DNA of 64,000 nucleotides from Zoroaster sp. YZ-2022 (taxonomy: Eukaryota; Echinodermata; Asteroidea; Forcipulatida; Zoroasteridae): assembly GCA_029582265.1 (NCBI GenBank), contig CM055823.1:5766001-5830000 (forward strand), written 5' to 3'. Every line of letters begins with the position of its first letter. Positions within the stretch are counted from its first letter, which is position 1. The translations under genes and the position numbers were made by a program. The notes under the pieces are model-generated. The model was not told where the DNA came from and did no database searches. It saw nothing but the letters and a program-made list of their open reading frames with translations. Below are positions 1 through 11,900 of this stretch, one piece after another.

Positions 1-42
1 GCCATTTTTCCACGCCATTACAGACTACCGGAAAAGCTGCTT

Positions 43-53
43 TGCGCATGCGC
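43..53. promoter_or_regulatory. NRF-1-like palindrome with nearby ETS core
   Basis: TGCGCATGCGC is a perfect NRF-1 consensus; CCGGAA (ETS core) lies at 29-34. The pair is typical of CpG promoters, so the left edge may be the promoter of a gene outside the window. Chance occurrence cannot be excluded. Confidence 0.3.
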
Positions 54-436
54 GAGAGAAATGGCATAAATATAGCGCTCAGAGATCGTTTACGGCGGCG
101 TAAATATAGCCTGTGCCTTTTGTTTAACGTTACTCAGTCATTTAGTGTATAACTGTTAACACAACAGTTACACTTTAAATAAGGGGTCATATTAATTAGC
201 GTCAAGAGGCTTAAATATGTATTTTTTCATGGTAAAAACTAGCTCTGTGAAGTTCTTCCTTCATACACCGACGCAGTATATACATGTAAGTATAACATAA
301 TACAAGGAAGGGGCCTTGAGGGCTAGGTAAAGTCCATGGTCCATGACCATGGTTTAGCTCAGTTATAATGTGCTTTGTAAATAATTATTTCATCTAAAAA
401 CTAAATTAAAAGAATAAATAATATATATCACATTAA

Positions 437-700
437 CCCTAACCACCCCAAATCCTGCAAAATCCTCCAAGGCGCACTTTTTTGGGGAAAATTCAGCACT
501 GTTGGAAACTGATACTTTCACCTCTTCAAATGGGGCAACATTAACTACCTGGCAAGAAGTACAGGCCATAAGTGCTGAATATCAAAGATCAACGAAAATG
601 CATGGTGCATTTTGAAGGTAAGGGCATGTTTCCGAAAGTGCACTGATGGATTTTGGAGGATTCGGGAAGGTTCCTTGCCAGAATACCTAGGGGGTTAGGG
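437..700 (+). mobile_element. piggyBac-like MITE, family P4
   Basis: Flanked by TTAA on both sides (433-436, 701-704). Termini are CCCTAACC... and ...GGGGGTTAGGG. No coding capacity. Related copies lie at 818-1016, 19280-19586 (reverse) and 36270-36608. TTAA targets and CCC-initial ends are the piggyBac superfamily hallmark; the assignment is by these termini only. Confidence 0.6.
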
Positions 701-1113
701 TTAATGCTTACATCTAGGTTTTTACTAACGTTAATTTAAACGTTAGCCATATTTCACATGTTGTTGTCAGCTATATGTATTTCTAACATTACTTATAAAC
801 CCTTGATGACTGCAAATGTTGGAAACTGGTACTATCACCTCTTCAAATGGGGCAAAATTACTACCTGGCAAGAAGTACAGGCCATAAGTGCTGAATATGA
901 AAGATAAACGAAAATGCATGGTGCATTTTGAAGATAAGGGCATGTTTCCAAAAGTGCACTGATGGATTTTGGAGTATTCGGGAAGGTTCCTTGCCAGAAT
1001 ACCCAGGGGGTTAGGGTTAATGCTTACATCTAGGTTTTTACTAACGTTAATTTAAACGTTAGCCATATTTCACATTTCTAACATTACTTATATTACCCTT
1101 GATGACTGCAAAT
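503..1113. repeat. Tandem duplication of about 300 bp
   Basis: 503-817 and 818-1113 match from TGGAAACTG to GACTGCAAATGT, including the 3' part of the P4 MITE and the unrelated flank TGCTTACATCTAGG. Because MITE and flank are copied together, this is segmental duplication rather than two insertions. Confidence 0.8.
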
Positions 1114-1332
1114 GTAAGCAAGTTTCCATCTGTAGCATGTGTGTGAATACTGCGCACTACAGATGGAAATGCACATGCGCGCAAACTGCCTGTAGGTGTG
1201 CATGAACGTTAGCCACCAAAGCAAAAACAAAGTGGGAAATATCACCATTTTCAGGTAAATTTTTACGTAATCAAGGGTCTAGCGACCATTGTGAGATTAC
1301 ATACATGTGTAGAAACAAAATGTGTTCTTTAA

Positions 1333-1957
1333 CCCTAACTCCCTAAGCATTTTTACTAGAAACCTTCCTCAACCTATCAAATCCCAACACTATGGTTGAC
1401 TGTTGCTGGTTTGCAGTACTCAACCCATCAAACTCCAACAGTCCACTTGCCATAACAGTATTCAACCCGTCAAACTCCAACAGGCCCTTAGCTGTTGGAT
1501 TTTGATTGAGTGGGGACACATGGCCCAAAGTAAAGTTTGAACACTGGAGTCACATAGTACTCAACCCATCATAATCCAACAATTATTTTCATGCTGAAAA
1601 AATTAACTATACAAAAACTAAAACACCCTATGGAATAAATGGTACATGTAGGTTCTAGTTGTATGATGTTAGACACAATGCCAAGCATACCTAAGTACAA
1701 TATTTGCCTTTATCAGTTGTTTATTACAGCAGGTTGCGTACACACACTCTCTCCACTCAAAGTCTAACAATGTTGCATGCTAGTAGAACCACCGTCCTCA
1801 CTCAATCAAAATCCAACACTGTTACTGCACACATACAGTACTCATCCAGCCATATTCCAACACTTTACACATGCCATATCAGAAGTACACAGTACTCAAC
1901 CCATCAAACTCCAACAATCCCTGGTGTTGGAGTTTGGCTGGATGGGGATCGTTAGGG
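1333..1957 (+). mobile_element. piggyBac-like MITE, family P5
   Basis: Bounded by TTAA (1329-1332, 1958-1961). Begins CCCTAACTCCCTAAGC and ends GGATCGTTAGGG. A second copy lies at 33809-34565 in the BAX intron. It contains CAACCCATCAAACTCCAAC sub-repeats and no gene. Confidence 0.6.
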
Positions 1958-2212
1958 TTAACGGGCGAAAACGCGATGGGAAATAGTGGTTGAAAATGCA
2001 TGATTTTATTCAACATATTAAATGTATGGGGGAAAATGAGGTTTCATCGGTAGAACTCTGCATACGAAGGAAGAAGTTCATAGAGCTAGGGCTAAGCATC
2101 CATGGAGGAGTATCCAATGTGTATTGCCTATTGGCCCAACTCATAAGTACTCCACTGCAAATGTGTTTCAAACTAATGTACCTGTAAGTTACATTAGACA
2201 TCTATTACATGT

Positions 2213-2525
2213 ACCAACATGAAGTGTGCCACTCGTGTACTAACCTATTCCACGGCACAGTACCAGAAGTCTGTTAGTGTTACCTACATGAAGTGTGCCA
2301 CTGGTGTACTAGCCTAGTTCACGTCACAGTACCGGAAGTCTGTTACCTACATGAAGTGTGCCAGTCGTGTACTAACCTAGTCCACGGCACAGCACCAGAA
2401 GTCTGTTACCTACATGAAGTGTGCCACTCGTGTACTAACCTAGTCCACGGCACAGCACCAGAAGTCTGTTACCTACATGAAGTGTGCCACTCGTGTACTA
2501 ACCTAGTACACGGTAGAGTACTCCA
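2213..2525 (+). repeat. 63-bp tandem repeat, about 5 copies
   Basis: Unit contains CATGAAGTGTGCCACTCGTG and CCAGAAGTCTGTTACCT. The period is a multiple of three, so one frame stays open, but the 82-aa product has no sign of being real. Confidence 0.85.
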
Positions 2526-2928
2526 TGAACAGTGGATTTAGCCCATTCGTGATGTTTTGTTCCACAAACTGACGCGCAAGACCTCAAAAAGAAGCTTACC
2601 CGGCTTGTGAGAGAATTGTATGTTGCGCGCGCACCTTAGTGTGCCATTGGTCGCCCCACAGAATGGTTTGCCTGGGTCTAGTTTAAGATTGCGTCTTGTT
2701 CTCTAGGAACTATTGTCGCGTTGAAACGCCTATTCCATGATGCCCCATGGCAGGTCGCGCAGGGGGAGCAAAGCCCGTAATAAAGCTCATTGTGCGAGCA
2801 TTTTGAGTACAATGCCATGGTATGGATTACAGCAGGCAGGCATACTTCATGTACATGTATGTTAGACTTCTGGTTACACAGAATGGGTATTTTTGTACAG
2901 ATCTGGTTTTATTTGTTTTCTGTTCTAG

Positions 2929-5900
2929 TGCGTGTCATAATGAGCTCTGATTAAAAGACAGAAATACCATGCCAACAGGAAAAAGACGTCAAACCAGACG
3001 CTCAAAACCAGACAGCCCAACCGTTCCCACAACACCCGATACCTACAAGCAACTCCAGCAGGGCAATGCCGTTACCTATAGCCACGACACAACCAGGCAC
3101 TCTACACTGATAATTCCGAGACCAACCCGTCCCCGCCGCAGAAGAATGGAAAATGCGTTCCGACCCCATTATTACCCCCACTGGATTTTCATCGGCCTGA
3201 TTGGTGTCTTGTCCATCATTGGATTGAAGCATGGCAATGCTTTCATGGAGTACATTGAGATGGTATATCCCCTGAAATTGATCAACATTGAGTATTCCTG
3301 GCCCAGTGGGTGGTATATGAACGATGGCGTCGACAGACGGAGAAATCTCAGTCTTGACGAGTTCCAAAAGGTTTACGATGGTAAAAGGTGAAAAATAGGG
3401 AATTTTTAATATAATTATTTTTTGGTGTTTGCACTTTCGTGGATATTGTCTAATTTGAGTGTTTATAATGCAACAGAATGTGGGTTCGAATCACGGCCGT
3501 GACACTTGTGTCCTTGAGCAAGACACTTAAGCCGTGTTCGCACTGGACTTATTTTGGTAAAACTTACCGAGACGATGGGTACTTTTCCCATTTTAAGTCC
3601 AGTGCGGACAGCCTAGGACGTTTTCCTCTCAGTTACTTTTCCTGAGTCCAGCGGTTACTTTTACTGGCCAACTGCTGCCCAGGAAAACTTCCCAGGTAAC
3701 TTTTCCCGAGACGATAAGTCCAGTGCGGACAGTGCGAGTCGGTAAAAGCGGCTCAGGAAAACGAACATCCGGCCCGGGAACAACGTCGTGCTACACAGGG
3801 ACACCACGCATGCGCTTTGCATTGTTTAAAACCGGCTCAGGAAAGCGTACATCCGGCCCGAGCGCAAGGTCGTGCTACACAGGGACACCACGCATGCGCT
3901 TTGCATTGTTTCACCGCACGGTGGGGGCGGGCCGAGCGCATTTAGTGCATGTGCATGTGTAGCAAGTTTTCTGGGTCAATCGGGTCAACGTAGAAAGGTC
4001 ACGCAAAGCGCCCTCATGAGTCATTATACTGACAGCTCGGTTACTTCTCCCACGGTCTCGGTAAAATTTTCCCGTGTCGAAAGTCCAAGTGCGGACAGAG
4101 GTTAAATTTAACCATTTTTCATTTTACCATCGTCTCGGTAAAACCTTCCCAAAAAAAAGTCCAGTGCGAACACGCCTTTAATCATAATTGCTTCTCTCCA
4201 CCCAGGGGTTAAATGGGTACCTGTGAAGGCAGAGTTGGTTTGCTCTATATGCGCTAGAAATGGCAGCAATTGAGCTGTATACTCCCCAGGGAGCTGAGAT
4301 GGTTTCAGGAATGATTTATGAGCCTTATGAGCAGGGATAATAATATAATGCGCCTTGAGCACCACTTAGTTGGTGGATACGTGCGCTATATAAATCCACA
4401 CATTATTATTATTATTATGCCCTCAAAATCTCAAAAACAAAAAATGATCACGGTTTTACATAAAACTGATTTGGTGTCAAGTTAACCCTCCTACTACTAC
4501 TACAAAGATCAAAATCAGTCAAAATGTTGATATACTTCCCAAGGTATATCTTGTAGTAAGTACATTTGTAGTAAGTACATTTACAGGTCAAAATGAGTTG
4601 ACCGTGTTTGACTGGTAAAAGCATTGTCTGGTATTGTTGAGGGTGGTCAAAATGACAGTCAAAACCAGTCAACAATGCCCATGTGTGCACATATGGGTCA
4701 ACAGTCAAAACAGGCAGTTGACTGATTTCGACCACCATAGCTACCTGCCACTAAAGTTCAGCTAAAGTAGGAGGGTTAATTTGAACAGTATGCACATAAT
4801 TTGTAACTTCCAGGGACAAACACATCCAGAAGCCAACATCTGCAAAACTGTATCGGCATTTCCATGGTTACGTTACATTTTTGAGATATTTGGCTCACTC
4901 TTAATGCCATTATTTCTGTACTTTTCACTCATCAATTTTTTTATTTATTTTTTTTTATTTTAATTTTTTTAATACAGTAATTGCATTATACCCAGACCTT
5001 ACTCAGCACAAAAAAATTATTTTACAAATTTGTACGCTATATAAGAGAAAAATGCTGGTTACTCACGTTACATTTTTCGGACATGCATAAAATTTTGCTT
5101 TTTCTCTTATATAGCATACATATAACAAATTACTGAAATTATTATTTTGTACTGAGTAAGGTCTGGGTATAATGCAACTACATGTACTGTGAAAAAAACC
5201 GATGAGTGAAATATATATTATGGCATTAGAAGTGGGCCCAAAACCTCAAAAATGTAACGTAACCATGGAATTGCCCATATCTAAACAAAATATTCATTTT
5301 GTTGTCCCGTAAACTTTTTCTTGTTTTGAAGACCGGTGATCATAACGGACGTGCTTCATGATTGGGGAGCGATGAGTTGGGACTGGAATTTCTTCTACTC
5401 CCGGTATCCGAAAGAACGAGTCGCCATGAAAGCTGTCGAGGTATGATGGAGATCAGGTTGCTTAACTAAGGAATACATACTCCTGAAGATGATCGGAGCA
5501 TTCTGATCGAAGCGTTGTGTTGTAATCAACCAGTTCTTTTTTTTTAAAAACTATTTACTACTCGGAAGAGAATTTCAGGATGGTGTCACCGCAAACAGTC
5601 GTTACTTAGAAATACATTCCTTACCCTTTACCTGTGCGGACCCTAGTTCAAATCCCACTCACAAACTCCCCGGTGGTAGCAGAAATCTGTTGCTTACACT
5701 AGCCGGTCTTGACTCTTGTGTCCTTCAGTTCAGCAAGACACTTAACCATAATCGTAATGCACGTAAAAGAAACCAGAACGCTTATCGTGGAAGAGTAGGG
5801 GTTTAACCCGGTGTTTCTGGTTCACAGGGCCAGTGCTCTTGTTTACAGGTTTCCTGGGCACCTTTGAAAAACAGTGTTTCTCTGAAATTGGGCCCTGGTA

Positions 5901-8900
5901 GTAGTCTTTGAGGTAGTCTAAAATGAATTAAAATGAAGTGTTTTTAACAACAATTACTTTTTTTTGTTTTCAAAGGGCAAATTACATCAGGCAGAGGGTT
6001 TTTCATTGCCCCTCCACATGTTTATTGATCACTTACATGATCGGACCCCTCAGAGTTGGACATACATCGAAGATGAACTCTTCATTACACAACGAGTCGA
6101 CCTACAGAAGGATATTGGTTCGCCGGTTAGTATTATTTGGCATAAGTTCAGAACTTTAACCCAAAATGACAAAAACCTGTGTTCTGCTCCCACAAAATGA
6201 GAGTAAAGTCTGATTTTTTTTTTCAAAACTGAGATGTTTGTATAAAATTTCCTAATTCTGTAGAAAAAGAGCTTTCCAATGGTACCAAACACTTGGGGTA
6301 CAGTAACCCTCCTACTGTTTGACCATTTGAAACCATTCAAAATTTCCACTTACCAAAATGCCCATTGGTTTTGTACACACATGGTGATACCATTTGAACA
6401 GTGTTGGTAGCAAGCTTTACTACCATTCATATCCATTCAAATGCATAGAGGGTCCATTGATTCACCACTTGGAAGTATCCAAACAAGGTTTTGTATTAGC
6501 TGTACTACCATTTGGAAAGATCCAAACAAGGTTTTGTATTAGCTGACCTACCATTTTCATACAAGTTGATGCACCATTTGAAACCATTCGTTTTTGTGGT
6601 TTTGAATGGTGAAATAACTGTTTTGAATGGTAGGTCAGCTAATACAAAACCTTGTTTGGATCTTTCCAAATAGTAGTACAGCTAATACAAAACCTTGTTT
6701 GGATCTTTCCAAATGGTAGTACAGCTAATACAAAACCTTGTTTGGATACTTCTAAGTGGTGAATCAATGGACCCTCTATGCATTTGAATGGATTTGAATG
6801 GTAGTAAAGCTTGCTACCAACACTGTTCAAATGGTATCACCATGTGTGTACAAAACCAATGGGTATTTTTGAAAGTGGAAATTTTGAATGGTTTCAAATG
6901 GTCTATCAGTAGGAGGGTTTAAACAATCAGTGTGGGAAGTTTATTGATGCTTTTTGATTGAAAATTTATACACATTGTGCCATTTGTCGATGATCTAGTT
7001 TGTGTGGCCGTCAGGTGCAGACCGCGAAAGATTTGGTTAAACGGTTTATAGCGAACTAACCGGGAACGACCAGCACTATTTTAATTAAAATATCAGAATA
7101 ATTACCTCTATAGGGTTGTCTCATCACAGGAAGTCAACCAGAGAAACTCCTGAGAAAACTAAAATCTGCATCCCCTGTTTTTTTTGCTATTTTAACCCTC
7201 CTACTGTAGCTGAACTTTAGTGGCAAGTACCTATAGAGGTCAAAAATCAGTCAAGTGCCTGTTTTGACTGTTGACACAAATGTGTTGACACAGGGGCATT
7301 TCTGACTGGTTTTTACTGTCATTTTGACCACCCTGTGAACAATACCAGACAATGCTTTTTACCAGTCAAAAATGGTCGACTCATTTTGACCTGTAAATGT
7401 ACTTACTACACGTAAGGTTTGACAGTGTTTGACTTTTAACTACACTAGATATGCCTTGGCAAGTATATCAACATTTTGACTGATTTTGACCCTTGCAGTC
7501 ACAGAATTAACAGCAATATTTAGTTTTCATCGGATCATTGTTATTTTTCTTGAGGAAGTGAAAAATGCTGTAAAATTACATGTTTCAAAAATAATAGTGA
7601 GAAACACGGTTTTGCAGTAAATATGTACCAAAGTTAATTTATGGTAGGTCCCGTCATAAATTCAATCTGGCACTTTTTTACTGAAAAAACAACTATTTTT
7701 GTGAAATATTGAATTTTTTCCCCCTTTTTATAAGGAAATTATCAATGTTCCAATGAAAACCAAAATATTTGGATCTTTAATATGATTTCATCCTGTCCTC
7801 CCTTCCGCCATCGCTTGCCAGATTTATTTAGAGGAGGACTTCTTTAAGCTTTTCCCTAAGGAGATTCGTCCATGGGACGCTATGTTCCTCTGGGGGACTA
7901 GGTACTCCAGATCAAGCCTACACATTGGTCAGTTACACTAACTGGGTCATTGTCACCCAGGGTACTCCTCAATTGTACCCAGGCATTCTCAATCATATAT
8001 GTACATTAGTAATGCAGAAGGGGTCATTGTCACCCAGGGTACTCCCCAATGGTACCCAGGCAATCTCAATCGTATATGTACATTAGTAATGCAGAAGGGG
8101 TCGTTGTCACCCAGGGTACTCCCCAATGGTACCCGGGCAATCTCAATCGTATATGTACATTAGTAATGCAGAAGGGGTCGTTGTCACCCAGGGTACTCCC
8201 CAGTGGTACCCAGGCAATCATGAACCCTAACCTTCCTCAATCCTCCAAAATCCTCTTTGCTAAAGTGAAGGATTTTGAAGGATTGAGGTTACATGCTACA
8301 GAGTTCTGCCCACGGTGGTCGGTGCCGGAAAACCCGCCCTGCACTCATGATTCCCCGACCACAACTGGCGGAATTTTCTCTTTTTCCGACCACTACCCAT
8401 TTTCCAACTTTTTGAATTAAAATTGCCCATTTCCTTCCACATATTTTCAACAACATGTAAAATGTTGTATTTACCAGTAAAAAGTTGTATCCAAAGCCGT
8501 AAGTTTCGAGTACTTCTAAGTTCTTTAGTTTGAGTCTATTATTCCAGCGAAAATAATAATACCGCATTGATTTCGCAATGGTTTCCAGTTACGCTGATCA
8601 TAGCTTTACGCTTGGCATAACATGATACCAGTTTCATCATGTACATGTCGCGTACCCTATTCCATAGCGTTTAATACAACGGAAAATGAACTACAGAGTG
8701 AGACCATGCTATGCCGTAAATTGTTTTTCCACGACGGTAAAGGCATACACACACTGTGCATTGGGGCCGCCATACACAGCGTGCACGCCTTTACCGTCGT
8801 AGAAAAACAATTTACGGCATAGCATGGTCTCACTCTGTAGTTCATTTTCCGTTGTATTAAACGCTATGGAATAGGGTACGCGACATGTACGAAACTTTGA

Positions 8901-11900
8901 ATGAGTTTACGAAACTTTGAATGAGTTTACGAACTTTGAATAAGTTTACTAGTATGGAGGAATAAGTTGTAAAGACTAGCGGGAAAAGATGTCATTCATT
9001 TATCTGGACCTGGTAAGTACAAACTTGTTCTCTTTCCTTAAGTTATTAACTGCAAGAAATGTAGAATCACAAAGGCACAGTTCCTGTCTGTAGCATTTAT
9101 TTTAAATGGATATTTTGCATCAAATTACCAGTAGCTATTGTAACAGCTGTGACCTCATCTTATATTTATGAGTGACCTTTGACCCTGTTTCCCCCCCCCC
9201 TCTCCCCGGCCGGTTTTGTTCCGCCACTAAAAAAATCCTGGGCAGAACCCTGATGCTACATCCTCTTTGCTAAAGTGAAGGATTTTGGAGGATTGAGGTT
9301 ATTAGGCATACTTGCCTTTCCACGGTACATGTACATTCATGTTTGTTGTAGTGATTGCAAGGTCAGTGCTTGGGTCAGTGGACACTGTTTATTGCTCCAT
9401 GCATGCAGGGAAGGTCCCTGGCCATGTACATGTATCACAGATTAGAAACACATGTGTGCATACATGTCATGTGCTTGCTTCACTACTGAAGGATTTTGGA
9501 GGATTCAGGTTATGTGTAAGCAAATGGGCCTAGGGAGTTAGGAAGGATTCAGGTTATGTGTAAGCAAATGGGCCTAGGGAATTAGGATGGATTCAGGTTA
9601 TGTGTAAGCAAATGGGCCCAGGGAGTTAGGGTTAAAGTACCCAAACCTGCACAGGATTGAGATTGCCTGGGTACCATCTGGGAGTACCCTGGGTGACAAC
9701 CACCCGTTCTGCATTACTAATGTACATATATGATTGAGATTGCCTGGGTACCATTGGGGAATACCCTAGGTGTCAACGACCCCATTCAGAAGTAGTCTGT
9801 CACTGTGTAAATGGCAAGAAATAGCATGGTCATGTTCACAATAGTCTGGCTGAATAGCGGTCGTTGTCACCCACGGTACTCCCCGATGGTACCCAGGCAA
9901 TCATAAAAGCACCCAAACCTGCATAGGATTGAGATTGCCTGGGTACAATTAGGGGAAGTACCCTAGGTGACAATGACCCGTTTTGCATCAGTTACAGCTG
10001 TCTTTTCATATTAACGTCTCGACATTTATCGTTCAGTAGTGTGTTCTCAAACATAATTGTCCAATGCAGCGCAACCTTGTACCCAGGACAGTTTCTGTAT
10101 ACCTCGTACCCAATACTCACTCACCCTGGGACTCGATAATTACAATATCCAAAAATCTTAGATAAGCAAATAGTCTGGTAGTATTTGAATAGCTGAAGTA
10201 GACTGGCCGGGACTAGTCCAACAAATTTATTTCATCATACTTTCAGTAAAATCACTCATCTAAACATTCAAAATGTTCTTGCATATTTTGAGTAACCAAT
10301 CAGCGTTGCGTAACCTAGCACTTTTTCTACCAGGGTCTAGAAGTGAGAGCTAGGTAGACCCTGGGAATGAGGTTGTATTCAGTGATCTGTTTTTTCTGCT
10401 CAGTCTTGCATTGTTTGTGTATTTTTGTTTATGCTCAACTATACTATCCTGATTGGGGGATACTGTTATCCTGATTGAAACCCTATTCTCCCAATGAGGA
10501 TACCACATAAAGAAGTGTGGCTCACAGGGGTTGATGTCAACTAAACTATCCTGATTGGGAGATACTGTTATCCTGATTGAAACCCTATTCACCCAATGAG
10601 GATACCACATAAAGAAGTGTGGCTCACAGGGGTTGATGTCAACTAAACTATCCTGATTGGGAGATACTGTTATCCTGATTGAAACCCTATTCACCCAATG
10701 AGGATACCACATAAAGAAGTGGCTCACAGGGGTCGATGTCAACTATACTATCCTGATTGGGAGATACTGTTATCCTGATTGAAACCCCATTCTCCCAATG
10801 AGGATACCACATAAAGAAGTTTGGCTCACAGGGGTTGATGTCTACTATACTATCCTGATTGGGAGATACTGTTATCCTGATTGAAACCCTATTCTCCCAA
10901 TGAGGATACCACATAAAGAAGTGTGGCTCACAGGGGTCGACGTCAACTATACTATCCTGATTGGGAGATACTGTTATCCTGATTGAAACCCTATTCTCCC
11001 AATGAGGATTACCTCCCAGGGGTTGATGTCAACTATACTATCCTGATTGGGAGATACTGTTATCCTGATTGAAACCCTATTCTCCCAATGAGGATACCAG
11101 TAGGTAGAATTTCATATAAATATTGCGGCACCCACTGCTATATAGGATTCTAGCCAGCCAATCGATATCGGGCAAGCTCGGTGGTCGAGAGGTTAAGACG
11201 TCTGCACTAGTAAGCAGGAGGTCGTGGGTTTGAATCCCGCCTGTGAAGTTTTTTCCACAGACACTCGGAAAGCACTGAGGATACAGTGCTGTACACACGT
11301 CGGTGTAGGGCAAAATTAAATAAATTGTTTATCACCAAACGCAAGAATTTCATCAAACTATAAATATCACAGAATAGTTTTACGATAACCGTCTTCAGTG
11401 AAACTAGAAGCCTAAACTGAACATAGGTTTCCATTATACCAATGTTGTATCTTGCCTTGATCTATCTGAAGTGTGCCAGCCTGTGTCGTAACAAAAAGCC
11501 AACTACACATTTAACTGTGGCTAACGAGGGTTTCTATACTGCTGCACCCAGCATTTGGAATGAGCCTCCATTTGGTATCCGTCATGCTTCTTCATTGAGT
11601 CAATTTAAAACATCTCTCAAGACTCATTTATTTTAGGCACTGTGTATTTTTGAAATTGTACTTGCATCTCACTGTAAAGCACTGTGATACCGTTTGTGTA
11701 AGAGCGCTATATAAATGCCTTCATTGTATTGTATTGTATTGTAACCCAGTCCATGGCGTTGAACTCAAAATGTGCGACACAAAACAAGCGTGATAACAAC
11801 TTTGGAAACCCTGCTTGAGAGCAAGATAAGGCCACAAAAAAAAAATTGTTGAGTTGCCCTCCAGTGAAAATATTTGAAGGGGTCGGTAAAACTTGTAGCT

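Noticed and set aside
5478..5515. Functional hammerhead ribozyme
   Set aside because: Core has an extra nucleotide and no visible stem I; kept only as a low-interest resemblance.
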